Positions 26,862-36,397 of a stretch of DNA of 52,023 bases are shown here, one piece after another. This DNA comes from Eubacterium sp. (GTDB lineage: Bacteria > Bacillota > Clostridia > Acetivibrionales > DSM-1351), in NCBI GenBank assembly GCA_029266335.1, contig JAQSXC010000008.1, positions 1 to 52,023 of the forward strand. The letters are read 5' to 3'. How positions within the stretch are numbered: the first letter of the stretch is position 1; every line of letters starts with the position of its first letter. Both the position numbers and the translations under genes were made by a program. The notes under the pieces were generated by a model. That model had not been told where the DNA came from. It saw only the letters and a list, made by a program, of their open reading frames with translations, and ran no database searches.

Positions 26862-28994
26862 ATGTCAGATAAAGATATTGAAAAGTCCTATGAGCGAAGT
26901 GCAGCTACCATGCGGGGCGATAATACCACCTTTGGCACCAGGCTGACAAATGAACATTCCAACGACCCAAATACACATACCGACATCCACAACCGTATTC
27001 AGGTTGATTACAACAGGATTCAAAAATCTCCTTCAATGGAAGAAGTTCATAAATGGCAAAGAGAACATATTAAAAAGGATGACCAATCCAAAGAAGGGTA
27101 TCCGCTGAATGTAATTATTGATCCTGCAATGAGGGAGATGTACCAGGTAGTTCATGATGCCGGAATGACAAATGTATTCGACAGGTTCAGCCAGCAGCAG
27201 CCAATTCAATGTAAATTTTGTATTGAAGGACTGTCCTGTCAGCTTTGCGCAAATGGTCCCTGCAGAATTAACGACAAGGTTCCAAGAGGTACCTGCGGTG
27301 TGGATGCGCACACCATGGTATCAAGAAACTTTGTTTACCGCCATGTGACCATAGGAACCTCGGCAAACATATTCCACTGTCATCAGGCGGCCAGGACCTT
27401 GAAGGCTGCAGGAGAACACCCTGACAGCGGCCTGAAAATCAGAGACCCTGAAAAGCTTAAAAAGTATGCGGATATGGCAGGCCTAAATGCCAGCCAGCCC
27501 CTGGAAAAACTGGCCGTGGATTTTGCCCAGTGGGTAATTGACGATATCCATTCTCCCTACCATATCCCCTCAAAAACGGTTGAGGCCTTTGCTCCTGCAA
27601 AACGGAAGGAGCTGTGGCGACAGCTGGGGCTCTTCCCTGGTGGAGGCTACAGTGAAATCGCATATGCTCAGACCCGCTGTATGACAAACTTCACTTCTGA
27701 CCCCATAGAGTTTCTCCTTAACAGCGTAAGGCTGGGTGTGGCAAATGAGTACCAGGGCTTGTTCCTGCTGGATATCATACAGGAAATCCTCATGGGAACC
27801 CAGGAGATTGCCATGAAGAAACAAAATATGGGACTTCTGAAAGAGGGAATGATCAATGTTATTACCAATGGACATATGCCGCTGCTTGCACATGTTGCTA
27901 TTGATCTGGCTTCCACCGATGAGTGGCAGCAGAAGGCAAAAGCTGCCGGAGCTGATGGAATCCAGATACTGGGCCATGTCTGTGAAGGCCAGCAGCTGAT
28001 AAACTATCAGGGAACACATAATCAGAAGGGTTACGGCGGACAGGAAGGTGAATGGCTCTCCCAGGAATACCTGCTGGCCACCGGTGTTGTGGATATGTTT
28101 ATGTTTGATTACAACTGTACTGTTCCCACAATGCCTCTTTTCGCCAAACGCTTCGGAACCAAACTTCTGAGTACCCATCCCGTTATCCGCCTTCAGGGCA
28201 CAGAAGCTCTGGATTTTGTTCCTGAAAAAATGAAGGAGCAGGCGGAAAAGGCGCTGGATATGGCTATTGAGTCCTTCAAGCAGCGTAAGTCCGAAAACAG
28301 AAAGACTTATATCCCTCCCCACACCTCTGACTGTATGGTGGGCTTCAGCACCGAATCAGTCAGAGCTGCTCTGGGAGGATCCTTTGATCCGTTGATAGAG
28401 CAAATTGCAAACGGAAACATCAGAGGTATAGCTACTATTGTAGGCTGTACTACTGCACGTTACGGACAGGGAGGCAGCAACATCTTCAGAATCACTCAGG
28501 GTCTGATAAAGAACAATATTCTGGTGCTTTCAGGCGGATGCACCTCATCTGTAATGGAATATACAGGCCTCACAAATCCTGCTGCAGCAGATGAATGCGG
28601 AGAAGGCCTGAAAGCGGTATGCAAACAGTTGGGCATCCCTCCTGTTCTCACCTATGGTGCCTGTGTGGATATAGGTAAAATGACGCACACTGCAAAAGAA
28701 CTGGCAGATGCTCTGAAGATTGATACCAATCTTCTCCCCCTTGTAATCGGTGCTCCTGAATATCTGGAACAGAAGGCTGTTGCCGATGCCTGCACCGCAG
28801 TTGCCTTAGGCTGGCTGGTGCATGTTGCACCGGTGCCTTCCATCACAGGTAGTGACGTGGTTGTTAAAACACTGACTGAGACAACAGAGACCCTTGGACT
28901 TGGTAAAGTCGTTGTGGAGCTGGATGCCGAAAAAACAATTCAAATATATGTTGATCATATAGAAAAGAAACGTAAGGAACTGGGTTTGAACTAG
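26862..28994 (+). CDS. cooS: Ni-Fe carbon monoxide dehydrogenase catalytic subunit
   Basis: The 710-residue enzyme interconverts CO and CO2. All expected C-cluster ligands are present: His338 (NGHMP), Cys374, Cys419 (DYNC), Cys529 (IVGC), Cys560 (SGGC) and Cys601 (YGAC), plus the catalytic Lys638 (EQKAV). The B-cluster cysteines are Cys126, 129, 134 and 145. The inter-subunit D-cluster site is unusual: Cys117-x2-Cys120, with Ser125 where the common type has its second cysteine. The protein carries an extra N-terminal region of about 75 residues. It is followed by a terminator and has no cooF, cooC or acetyl-CoA synthase neighbour, so its electron acceptor is unknown. The ATG is 11 bases after AGGAGG. 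Confidence 0.95.
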   Translation: MSDKDIEKSYERSAATMRGDNTTFGTRLTNEHSNDPNTHTDIHNRIQVDYNRIQKSPSMEEVHKWQREHIKKDDQSKEGYPLNVIIDPAMREMYQVVHDAGMTNVFDRFSQQQPIQCKFCIEGLSCQLCANGPCRINDKVPRGTCGVDAHTMVSRNFVYRHVTIGTSANIFHCHQAARTLKAAGEHPDSGLKIRDPEKLKKYADMAGLNASQPLEKLAVDFAQWVIDDIHSPYHIPSKTVEAFAPAKRKELWRQLGLFPGGGYSEIAYAQTRCMTNFTSDPIEFLLNSVRLGVANEYQGLFLLDIIQEILMGTQEIAMKKQNMGLLKEGMINVITNGHMPLLAHVAIDLASTDEWQQKAKAAGADGIQILGHVCEGQQLINYQGTHNQKGYGGQEGEWLSQEYLLATGVVDMFMFDYNCTVPTMPLFAKRFGTKLLSTHPVIRLQGTEALDFVPEKMKEQAEKALDMAIESFKQRKSENRKTYIPPHTSDCMVGFSTESVRAALGGSFDPLIEQIANGNIRGIATIVGCTTARYGQGGSNIFRITQGLIKNNILVLSGGCTSSVMEYTGLTNPAAADECGEGLKAVCKQLGIPPVLTYGACVDIGKMTHTAKELADALKIDTNLLPLVIGAPEYLEQKAVADACTAVALGWLVHVAPVPSITGSDVVVKTLTETTETLGLGKVVVELDAEKTIQIYVDHIEKKRKELGLN

Positions 28995-29059
28995 TTACAG
29001 CTACATGGCTGAATTAACTTATTCTAAAGCTGTAACTTACCATTTATGACGGCGGTTGC

Positions 29060-29099
29060 AAAAAACGTGATGCTCCGGTAAAAGCGCATCACGTTTTTT
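29060..29099. terminator. Terminator between cooS and chemoreceptor
   Basis: A 14-bp stem (29060-29073 with 29086-29099) ends in T6 on the plus strand and, by symmetry, in T6 on the minus strand, serving both convergent genes. A second 9-bp hairpin (28994-29002 with 29028-29036) starts at the cooS stop codon. Confidence 0.9.
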
Positions 29100-29162
29100 G
29101 ATTCCATTTTTACAATTTATATAATTCAGGCACATTTGCTTTAAAGCTATTGATTAAAGGTC

Positions 29163-30851
29163 TCAAATCCTGAACTTCATAATACTTTCCTGAAGCTGCA
29201 GAGCAAGTTGGGATAGACCTTCAGCTGCCTCTGTAATCTGATGCACAGTAGAAGACTGTTCCTCAGTTGAGGCTGCCACCTCTTGCGTACTAGCAGCTGT
29301 CTGCTGCGCCACACTTGCTATTCCCGTCATTTCGTCACCGGCTTGTACTGCGTTTTTGCTTAGAGCAGACGAAGCTTCGGCAACCTGAACTACTTTATGA
29401 CTTAAGGTCTCAACTACACTAGCTATATTGTCAAAGGCAGCAATGGTATTTTCAAGAGATCTGGTCTGTTCATGCACTACAGCCTTTGATTTATCCATTT
29501 TATCAACCGCCGAACTTACACCTGCCTGCACTTCCTTAATAATCAAATCGATCTGTTTAACAGAAGAATTTGATTGTTCGGCAAGTTTCCGTATTTCATC
29601 GGCAACCACAGAGAAGCCTTTCCCGGCTTCACCGGCTCTGGCGGCCTCAATAGCGGCATTGAGTGCCAATAGATTGGTCTGATCCGAAATTCCGCGAATA
29701 ACTCCCAGTATCTGTCCTATCTCCTTTGATTTTTCAGACAATTCAGTTATGGCAGCAGCAACCTCCGACGAGGTCTCATTATTTTCTCTGACCTTTGTTT
29801 CCTGATATTTTACTGTATCCTCTCCATTGTTGACGGCATCCTTAGCCTCATCCACCATTTTTTCCGATAGAGCCATATCTTCCGCGATCTGAGACAAGCC
29901 TTCAACGGTCTGCAATATCTTTGCATTACCCTTTTCGGAAGATATTGCCTGTTCTGATGCCCCCCTTGCCAGTTCTGTCACAGCCACCGATATTTGTTCA
30001 GAAACCTTGGTCACTTCTTCTGAAGAGGCTGCAAGCTCTTCGCTCGAGGCCACCATCTCCTGTGAAGCATTGCTGACATCAACTATCAAGCCTCTCAGGT
30101 TATTCACCATCTGTTTAAATGCATTTCCCAGTTCATAAATTTCGTCACGAGACTTGATTCTTGGCACCTCCTGTGTCAGATCCCCTTCTGAAACCATAGC
30201 TGCTGCTCTGGTTAATGCCTTAACCGGCCTGGCTATACTCATGGTCAGTATAAATCCGGTTACTGCCGCACCAAGCAAGGAAATCAAAACTATTATGAAA
30301 GAAAGAGTAATTCTGTTCTCCATATCATTTTTAGTCTCATTAACAATGTCGGAATCCAATTTGTTAACATATGTACTCCAATTATCTACAAGCTCTTCAA
30401 TTTTCAGAACACTTCCCTTAATATTTTTTCCATACGCAATTGCTTCATCCATTTTACCGTCTTTTACCATGCCGAATATAACCTGTACACCCTGATCATA
30501 TTCATCATTTGATTTTTTTAAATTGCTCAAAAATTCTTTTGACTCAGCGGTACTTATTTTACTTTCAATGTTTTTGTATATGGTATCAAGCTGTTTTAGT
30601 ACTTCATTGTACTGGCTGACATATTGTTCATCCTTATACAGCATATAGCCACGTACAGCCGCTGCCTGTTCCAGATTCAATGCCCTTGCCTCTTTGACCA
30701 GGGTTTCTACCGGGAGATTTACATTAATTACCACCTCATATGATTTTTCCATAGTATTCATCCCATTCAACCCAAGCAAACTTACAATTATTATTAATAA
30801 AGTTATAACAAAAAAACTTATAAAGATTTTAACCCCAATTTTTATTTTCAT
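29163..30851 (-). CDS. Methyl-accepting chemotaxis protein (four-helix-bundle sensor)
   Basis: The 562-residue receptor has membrane spans at about 9-30 and 188-210, a helical extracellular sensor of the 4HB type, HAMP and a signalling domain with tip [24 protein letters not shown]. The ATG at 30851 follows GGGGG by seven bases; the in-frame TTG two codons earlier is less likely. It is monocistronic between two terminators and convergent with cooS. Its signal is unknown. It is the third receptor gene within 18 kb, which indicates a rich receptor set rather than a special link to cooS. Confidence 0.94.
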   Translation of the reverse strand: MKIKIGVKIFISFFVITLLIIIVSLLGLNGMNTMEKSYEVVINVNLPVETLVKEARALNLEQAAAVRGYMLYKDEQYVSQYNEVLKQLDTIYKNIESKISTAESKEFLSNLKKSNDEYDQGVQVIFGMVKDGKMDEAIAYGKNIKGSVLKIEELVDNWSTYVNKLDSDIVNETKNDMENRITLSFIIVLISLLGAAVTGFILTMSIARPVKALTRAAAMVSEGDLTQEVPRIKSRDEIYELGNAFKQMVNNLRGLIVDVSNASQEMVASSEELAASSEEVTKVSEQISVAVTELARGASEQAISSEKGNAKILQTVEGLSQIAEDMALSEKMVDEAKDAVNNGEDTVKYQETKVRENNETSSEVAAAITELSEKSKEIGQILGVIRGISDQTNLLALNAAIEAARAGEAGKGFSVVADEIRKLAEQSNSSVKQIDLIIKEVQAGVSSAVDKMDKSKAVVHEQTRSLENTIAAFDNIASVVETLSHKVVQVAEASSALSKNAVQAGDEMTGIASVAQQTAASTQEVAASTEEQSSTVHQITEAAEGLSQLALQLQESIMKFRI

Positions 30852-31060
30852 CTGCAATCCCCCAGAATAATTTATTTATGAATCAAAACAAAACTTAATT
30901 TAATTAAGGAAAGTTAGAGATAATAGGATCCGTTTTCAAAATCGATTTGTTAATTGACTAGTCTATTATTTAATGCCACCTTTTCTATAACTTGAAACAA
31001 TAATATTTTGAGTATTTCGGTAGAAAATATTTCCATAGTATAGTAGTTGTCTTAATGCCA
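30852..31060. other. AT-rich spacer upstream of the chemoreceptor
   Basis: No gene is visible. On the minus strand a TATTAT (near 30934) might be a -10 but has no clear -35. One TTTCGGTA motif near 31016 resembles the cooS upstream motifs. Confidence 0.4.
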
Positions 31061-31088
31061 TAAAAAAGACCCACCTGATGTGAGTCTT
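31061..31088 (-). terminator. Terminator after the YitT-type gene
   Basis: Stem 31066-31074 with 31080-31088 (one A-C mismatch) and a 5-base loop is followed on the minus strand by T6. Confidence 0.8.
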
Positions 31089-31153
31089 ATAATTTTTATA
31101 TTATTTAATTATGCATTTCTGCGGGAAAACCACATGCATGTCTTTGTATATCT

Positions 31154-32065
31154 TTATTTCTTGGGAACTCCGTTAAAGCCCTCTCCCAGCACTTCTCTCA
31201 CGTCTGCTAAAATCATAAATGCATTTGAATCTACAGCATGAACAATTTCTTTCAGATGTTGAATTTCGTTTCTGGACAGTACACACAGCAGAACATTTTT
31301 ATCTTTTCCGGAATAAACGCCCCGTCCCTTCAGTTCGGTTACACCTCGGTCCATATCATTGATAATTCTTGTTGCTATCTCCTCCTGGTGTTCTGAGATG
31401 ATAAGTACAGCTCTGGCATAATCAACACCCTCTACCAGTGCATCAATTACCTTGGTAGTTATGAAAAGGCTGACAAGTGAATACAAACCGATAAGTACGC
31501 TCTTGAACGCAATTATTGCAAAAATAATTATTAATGCATCAATAGCTAAAAGGATCTGCCCTATGGTCAGGTTCCTTATAGGCCTGTTCAAAAGCTTTGC
31601 AGCCAGTTCTGTCCCCCCGGTGGTTGCCTCCATTTTCAGAACAATACCAAGCCCGATACCGCTCAGGAAACCACCAATAATGCTGTATAGCAATATATCA
31701 GGTGTAGAAGCACTGCCAACTTCATTAATAAGCAATTTTTTAGCCAGATCTGCCATGACATTTTCAGTTAAATCAATAATTACAGATAAAATTATTGTGC
31801 CATATAATGTCCTGATGAAAAAATGCCTGCCTATGATTTTATAGCCCATCACAAAGAGGGGTATGTTAATAACCAGCATTACCGCTCCCACCGGCAGCTT
31901 GCCATCGCTTAAATAGAAAATAACTGTGGCCAAACCGCTGAGGCCACCGGGTGCGATTTTATAAGGAACAAGAAATATGTTAATGGCTAATCCAGTGATT
32001 CCGGCTCCGAATGTAATTAAAGAATAGACTTTTAAAAAATTAATTACCTTCTGTAGTTTAGACAT
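31154..32065 (-). CDS. YitT-family membrane protein (DUF161/DUF2179)
   Basis: The 303-residue protein has five to six predicted membrane helices in its first ~200 residues (starting LITFGAGITGLAINIFLVPYKI) with the family motifs APGGLSGLA and GGFLSGIGLGIVLKMEATTGGTE. A C-terminal cytoplasmic DUF2179 domain of about 85 residues follows (GVTELKGRGVYSGKDKNVLLCVL). The family is widespread in Firmicutes and has no firmly assigned function. The ATG directly follows GGAGGATAA. It lies behind the amino acid transporter's end region but has its own terminator and seems to be a single-gene unit. Confidence 0.9.
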   Translation of the reverse strand: MSKLQKVINFLKVYSLITFGAGITGLAINIFLVPYKIAPGGLSGLATVIFYLSDGKLPVGAVMLVINIPLFVMGYKIIGRHFFIRTLYGTIILSVIIDLTENVMADLAKKLLINEVGSASTPDILLYSIIGGFLSGIGLGIVLKMEATTGGTELAAKLLNRPIRNLTIGQILLAIDALIIIFAIIAFKSVLIGLYSLVSLFITTKVIDALVEGVDYARAVLIISEHQEEIATRIINDMDRGVTELKGRGVYSGKDKNVLLCVLSRNEIQHLKEIVHAVDSNAFMILADVREVLGEGFNGVPKK

Positions 32066-32123
32066 TTATCCTCCGAACATCTAATGTGCCAAATAATTTA
32101 TCATCAGCACACAAATATAGTTG

Positions 32124-32168
32124 TAAATCAAAAAAACATATATTAATAATATATGTTTTTTTGATTTA
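32124..32168 (-). terminator. Terminator after the amino acid ABC operon
   Basis: A perfect 20-bp stem (32124-32143 with 32149-32168) with a 5-base loop contains an A7/T7 tract. It lies 45 bases after the ATPase stop and may work in both directions. Confidence 0.8.
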
Positions 32169-32212
32169 TATAAACATTTATTTACTATTTCCTTCGAAGG
32201 TTATTACACTTA

Positions 32213-32974
32213 CTATAGTACTTTCTGCAAAAATGCTCTCGTTCTCTCATTTTTGGGATTTGTAAATATTTCCTCCGGTAAACCCTCTTCACTTATCTCA
32301 CCTTTGTCCATAAATATTACTCTTGAACCCACTTCTTTTGCAAAACCCATTTCATGAGTTACAACTACCATGGTCATACCATCCCTGGCAAGTTTTTTCA
32401 TAACCTCAAGAACTTCTCCCACAAGTTCCGGATCAAGTGCCGAGGTCGGTTCATCAAACAGCATTATTTTAGGCTTCATTGCAAGTGCTCTGGCAATGGC
32501 TACTCTCTGCTGCTGACCGCCAGACAAACGTGCAGGATATTCATCCTTTTTATCCTCAAGTCCAACCATTTTAAGCAGTTCCAAACCATAACCGATGGCT
32601 TCATTTTTAGGAACCTTCTTAACAGAAACAGGTGCTTCGATTATGTTCTGTAAAACCGTCATATGTGGAAAGAGATTAAACCTCTGGAAAACCATCCCCA
32701 ATTCGGTACATATTTCGGATATCTTTTTATGAGTAATTTTAAACTGATTCTTTCCATCAATTTTCTCAGCAAGAAGTTCGTCCTCAATCATTACTTTACC
32801 ACTTGTTATTACTTCCAGGTGATTCAAGCATCTGAGCAAGGTACTCTTACCAGAGCCACTGGGCCCGATAATACATAAAACTTCCCCCTGTTGTACTTCC
32901 AGATTTATGTTTTTAAGCACCTCAAGGGTACCAAACGACTTGCATACATTTTCTACAGTTATCATTTTTCCCAT
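32213..32974 (-). CDS. Polar amino acid ABC transporter ATP-binding protein
   Basis: The 253-residue ATPase powers an amino acid importer. Walker A (GPSGSGKST), the Q-loop ([11 protein letters not shown]), signature [15 protein letters not shown], Walker B ([14 protein letters not shown]) and the H-loop (VVTHEMGFA) are intact. The QRFNLFPH and DPELVGEVL wording is typical of the GlnQ/HisP/ArtP group. The ATG at 32974 follows GGGGGAG by seven bases; the frame running up to 33025 overlaps the permease and is rejected. It is the last gene of a binding protein - permease - ATPase operon. Confidence 0.95.
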   Translation of the reverse strand: MGKMITVENVCKSFGTLEVLKNINLEVQQGEVLCIIGPSGSGKSTLLRCLNHLEVITSGKVMIEDELLAEKIDGKNQFKITHKKISEICTELGMVFQRFNLFPHMTVLQNIIEAPVSVKKVPKNEAIGYGLELLKMVGLEDKKDEYPARLSGGQQQRVAIARALAMKPKIMLFDEPTSALDPELVGEVLEVMKKLARDGMTMVVVTHEMGFAKEVGSRVIFMDKGEISEEGLPEEIFTNPKNERTRAFLQKVL

Positions 32975-32987
32975 GTCGTCTCTCCCC

Positions 32988-33638
32988 CTATTCGTATACT
33001 GAATATTTCTTTTCCAGTTTTTCAAAAGTAATAGTAAACAGAGAAGTCATAATCAGGTATAATGCTGCAGATGGCAAATAGATCAATGCATTTGTTGTTG
33101 CATTTACTATTTGAGTTGTATTTCTCATTAATTCTGCCATACCAATAGTTGAAACAAGTGCTGAGTCTTTTAATAATGCGATAACTTCGTTTCCTACTGG
33201 AGGAATTAAACGTCTATAGGACTGAGGAACAATAATTCTTCTCATTGCTTGCCCATAGCTCATGCCCAAAGCCTTTGCAGCCTCCATCTGGCCTTTGTCT
33301 ATAGACTGAATTGCTGCCCTGATTATTTCTGCCAGATATGCACCTGAATTCAGAGCCAATGCGATATAAGCAGCCATCATGGCACTGAAAGACAACGACT
33401 TTCCGAAAATAAGCGGTAAACCGTAATAGAAGAAGAATATCTGCATTATTAGAGGAGTTCCTCTGAATAACCAAATATAAAACCAGCATATTTTATCTAC
33501 TATTGCATTTTTAGATAATCTGCCCAGTGCTAAAAACAAGCCCAATATCATACCAAAAACAACTGCCACGACGGTCAGCTGTAAGGTTACAACAGCCCCC
33601 TTCAATAACGCAGGCATAGAATTTATAATTATATCCAA
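32988..33638 (-). CDS. Polar amino acid ABC transporter permease (HisM/GlnP type)
   Basis: The 216-residue membrane protein has five or so helices and the binding-protein-dependent permease loop with [29 protein letters not shown], plus the [16 protein letters not shown] segment typical of the amino acid subfamily. Only one permease gene is present, so it probably works as a homodimer. The start is taken as TTG at 33638, nine bases after GGGGAG; the TTG at 33647 abuts the ribosome site directly. It lies 13 bases before the ATPase gene. Confidence 0.93.
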   Translation of the reverse strand: MDIIINSMPALLKGAVVTLQLTVVAVVFGMILGLFLALGRLSKNAIVDKICWFYIWLFRGTPLIMQIFFFYYGLPLIFGKSLSFSAMMAAYIALALNSGAYLAEIIRAAIQSIDKGQMEAAKALGMSYGQAMRRIIVPQSYRRLIPPVGNEVIALLKDSALVSTIGMAELMRNTTQIVNATTNALIYLPSAALYLIMTSLFTITFEKLEKKYSVYE

Positions 33639-33742
33639 ATAAAACAACTCCCCATTATACCTTTTATATTTCTATTTTCCTAAATATAGACAAGAGATAA
33701 TACTCTCTTGCCTATATTTGAGTTTACCATTGAAACACTTAA

Positions 33743-34612
33743 TTACTTAATATCTTTAACATTTCCGGTAAGATCTTCACCGAACCAATTTTCCGATATC
33801 TTTTTCATAGTACCGTCAGCAAACATATCTTCCAATGCTTTCTGAGCCTTGTCTCTGAGTTCTGTATTATTTTTCGCAAAACACATTCCAATTGGTTCAT
33901 TAGTCAATCTTGCACTTGATACCTTGTAGCTTGAAGGATCCTTCTTTACATAGTATCTTGCTACAACTTCATCAACTACTATTGCATCAAGTCTGCCAAC
34001 CTTCATGTCTGAGAAAGGCTGTATAACCTGATCATACTGTGTTAATTCAAACTTTGTAGTTTTGAGGTATTCAGCACAGGATTCATCAGCAGTAGTACCG
34101 ATCTGTACACCAACTTTTTTGCCTGCTAAATCCTTTGGCTCTTTTATTGTTGTATCATCAGCAGGAACAACTATGACCTGTGCATTTGCAATATATGGAG
34201 TTGACATTGCATACTTTGCCATTCTTTCTTCGTTTCTGCTTACAGAAGATATAATAGCGTCAAATTTATTTGATTCCAATGCAAGGAAAATACCTGCCCA
34301 GTCATTTGAAACGAATTCAGGCTTCATATTAAGTCTTTTTGCCACCTCGGTAGCAACATCAATATCAAATCCCACAGTTTTATTTGATTCATCTTTAAAC
34401 TCCATTGGAGGATAAGTATCATCAACTCCAACCTTAAGTACCTGCTGTTCAGCAGTTGTAGATCCTGCTGCACTGCCGGCAGCTGCCGAACTTTCACTTG
34501 CTGTTTTGGATGATGCTGCATTATCACCGGCTGCAGCCCCACAAGCTGTTACCGCAAAAGCTATAATAAGCAATGCGGATAAACAAATTAACACTCTTTT
34601 CATTCTGTTCAT
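33743..34612 (-). CDS. Amino acid ABC transporter substrate-binding lipoprotein
   Basis: The 289-residue protein has a lipoprotein signal peptide ending in the lipobox VTAC (Cys24) and an Ala/Ser-rich linker of about 30 residues. A SBP_bac_3 domain follows, with VGVDDTYPPMEFKD, GFDIDVATEVAKRL and the substrate-carboxylate region SSVSRNEERMAKYAMSTPY. It captures a polar amino acid outside the cell; the exact substrate cannot be told. The ATG follows AAGGGGTG by seven bases. It is the first gene of the operon, under a promoter with an adjoining perfect inverted repeat. Confidence 0.94.
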   Translation of the reverse strand: MNRMKRVLICLSALLIIAFAVTACGAAAGDNAASSKTASESSAAAGSAAGSTTAEQQVLKVGVDDTYPPMEFKDESNKTVGFDIDVATEVAKRLNMKPEFVSNDWAGIFLALESNKFDAIISSVSRNEERMAKYAMSTPYIANAQVIVVPADDTTIKEPKDLAGKKVGVQIGTTADESCAEYLKTTKFELTQYDQVIQPFSDMKVGRLDAIVVDEVVARYYVKKDPSSYKVSSARLTNEPIGMCFAKNNTELRDKAQKALEDMFADGTMKKISENWFGEDLTGNVKDIK

Positions 34613-34655
34613 ATCCCTACACCCCTTTTAATGTATAAATATTCATTATGCAATA

Positions 34656-34684
34656 ATAATACATTAAAAATTATAAATTTACAA
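34656..34684 (-). promoter_or_regulatory. Promoter of the amino acid ABC operon
   Basis: On the minus strand TTGTAA (34684-34679), a 17-base spacer and TATTAT (34661-34656) precede the binding-protein gene by about 45 bases. Confidence 0.65.
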
Positions 34685-34689
34685 GGCGT

Positions 34690-34719
34690 TTTGCAAGTTT
34701 TGTGTATCAAACTTGCAAA
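34690..34719. promoter_or_regulatory. Perfect inverted repeat next to the ABC promoter
   Basis: TTTGCAAGTTT (34690-34700), eight bases, AAACTTGCAAA (34709-34719) is a perfect 11-bp dyad ending five bases upstream of the -35. No T-run follows on the minus strand, so an operator is more likely than a terminator, although it could also end the upstream small gene. Confidence 0.55.
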
Positions 34720-34788
34720 TTTAACCAACATGTCTTTTATTTATCCCATTGCTTATGTTATTTTGTGCTGGAGACCAAATATTTCCCC

Positions 34789-35184
34789 TTATGAATTCAG
34801 CTTTTTGAATATATTGTCTTTAACCTTTGAACTAACCCGGATGTTATTAACGCCTTCATTTATCAGAGCCTGTCTGATATACTCTATCTCGGCTTCTGTC
34901 AGTTGAATTATTCTGCCCCTCTGGTTGGACTTCAGATTCTTTAATATATCTGCGATTGCACTCTTGGCTTTTTCAATATTATTAAAGTAATAAACATCCA
35001 GTTCATCAAAATATGCAGCATCATGCTTCAAATATTTCTCTTTTATTAATGAAGCTTCAAGGTGAACCAGTTTTGAAATATCTACAATTTTGTATACGCC
35101 GAGATAATCAATGTAGTAACTGTTACTTTCCCTTCCTGACTTTCTTACAATAAAATTAGATTCACTTACATAATCAAAACTCAT
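34789..35184 (-). CDS. Conserved small protein of unknown function
   Basis: I do not recognise this 131-residue protein. It is soluble, has no signal peptide or membrane helix, and is rich in charged residues. The first half (residues 10-60) looks like beta strands (NSYYIDYLGVYKIVDI). The second half looks helical, with IQLTEAEIEYIRQALINEG near residue 92, which resembles a short helix-turn-helix or protein-contact motif. A GGAGG eight bases before the ATG gives a good start, and the frame is free of internal oddities, so it is probably a real gene. It stands alone upstream of the ABC operon. Confidence 0.75.
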   Translation of the reverse strand: MSFDYVSESNFIVRKSGRESNSYYIDYLGVYKIVDISKLVHLEASLIKEKYLKHDAAYFDELDVYYFNNIEKAKSAIADILKNLKSNQRGRIIQLTEAEIEYIRQALINEGVNNIRVSSKVKDNIFKKLNS

Positions 35185-35310
35185 GCGCCAATCCTCCTAA
35201 ATTATATCTGTATCTTCATTATAACAGGATAAATCTACCGCAACAATATTATAGTTCTGCTGCAGCAGTGAGAAAACAATCTGCAGCATGTGATAATAAA
35301 TATGCAATCG

Positions 35311-35339
35311 TTGACAAATAAAATTGTATATTCTAAACT
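35311..35339 (+). promoter_or_regulatory. Promoter for the TagA/WecG gene
   Basis: TTGACA (35311-35316), a 17-base spacer and TAAACT (35334-35339) form a strong promoter, giving a leader of about 155 bases. The 318-base spacer 35185-35502 also holds small palindromes, including AGCTGCC/GGCAGCT (35477-35491) just before the ribosome site. No gene is visible in it. Confidence 0.8.
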
Positions 35340-35502
35340 GTAAAGGTCAATTACTTTTATTTGAAAGCTGGTATTATAAAACCATTGCCGACTTCTTCTG
35401 AAGTAAAAGCAAATACTTAAACATAATCGACTTATTATGGGGTCAAGTGTAGAAATATATGTTTTATACATTTTATAGCTGCCTGGCAGCTTTGGAGGCT
35501 AT

Positions 35503-36243
35503 ATGCGAAAGATAGTAGAAATTGCAGGAATAAATATTGATGACTTATCAATGGAAGAAGCCGTTGAAAAAATATATGAATTCATTGAATCAGATAAAAA
35601 CCATGCTGTTTATACACCTAATGCAGAAATTATGATGGATGGCATAACAAATAAAGAAATGAAAGCAATTTTGAATAATGCCGATATGCTGGTTGCAGAT
35701 GGCGCCGGTGTGGTGCTGGCTTCAAAAATCCTTGGGAAGGAAGTTGCAGAAAAGGTTTCAGGTGTTGATCTTGTTAAAAACCTCTTAACGGCATCTTCCA
35801 AAAGACCTGTAAAATTCTTTTTGTTCGGCGGTAAACCAGGCATACCGGAAAAAGCCAATGCCAACATAGTCTGCGATTACCCAGGTGCAGAGATCGCAGG
35901 TACAAGAAACGGCTATTTTTCAAAAGAAGACGAGGAAGCTATTATTAATGAAATAAACAGCTCAGGTGCTGATGTACTGCTGGTTTGTCTTGGAGCTCCC
36001 AAGCAAGAGCTGTGGATCACCGAAAACAGGGATCGTTTAAAGGTCAAAGCCTCGCTTGGAGTTGGCGGTACCATGGATATCCTGGCCGGAAATGTAAAGC
36101 TGGCTCCAGACTTTTTCAGAAATCATGGCCTGGAATGGCTTTATAGGCTATATAAGGAACCAAAACGTTTTAAAAGAATGTTGAGACTTCCAAAATTCAT
36201 ATTTTATGTAATAGGAATAAGACTAGGGTTTGTGAAACACTAG
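35503..36243 (+). CDS. WecB/TagA/CpsF-family glycosyltransferase (GT26)
   Basis: The 246-residue enzyme belongs to the family that transfers N-acetylmannosaminuronic acid or N-acetylmannosamine to undecaprenyl-linked GlcNAc in teichoic acid or related polymer synthesis. Family motifs are TPNAEIM (residues 38-44, active-site Thr and Asn), VADGAGVV with Asp66, LFGGKPG, and VCLGAPKQE near residue 165. The C-terminal ~50 residues are basic and hydrophobic (RFKRMLRLPKFIFYVIG), fitting the membrane-targeting tail. The ATG follows TTTGGAGG. It is a single-gene unit with its own promoter and terminator, 8 kb from the polysaccharide cluster it may serve. Confidence 0.92.
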   Translation: MRKIVEIAGINIDDLSMEEAVEKIYEFIESDKNHAVYTPNAEIMMDGITNKEMKAILNNADMLVADGAGVVLASKILGKEVAEKVSGVDLVKNLLTASSKRPVKFFLFGGKPGIPEKANANIVCDYPGAEIAGTRNGYFSKEDEEAIINEINSSGADVLLVCLGAPKQELWITENRDRLKVKASLGVGGTMDILAGNVKLAPDFFRNHGLEWLYRLYKEPKRFKRMLRLPKFIFYVIGIRLGFVKH

Positions 36244-36317
36244 TCTTGATTCCTGCCATCATTAAATTTTTTTAAATTTATACTTTGAAACTGTTTATCA
36301 TTTCCGGTAATCAATTA

Positions 36318-36374
36318 AAGGGGTGTAATACTATAGATCACTCTGCGAGTAAAATCTACAGCATTACACCCCTT
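36318..36374. terminator. Terminator between convergent genes
   Basis: Perfect 12-bp arms (36318-36329 with 36363-36374, AAGGGGTGTAAT) enclose a 33-base loop with further weak pairing between the TagA/WecG gene and the FAD-protein gene. Confidence 0.75.
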
Positions 36375-36397
36375 ATAAATTCTTTATGGGACTTTAT

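Noticed and set aside
27570-28322. A 250-codon open frame antisense to cooS
   Set aside because: The opposite strand is an intact, well-conserved enzyme; the composition of the frame is that of a reversed coding region.
31100-31145. Paired ATGCAT sequences after the YitT-type gene as an operator
   Set aside because: They are short, imperfectly symmetric, located after the gene and have no promoter nearby.
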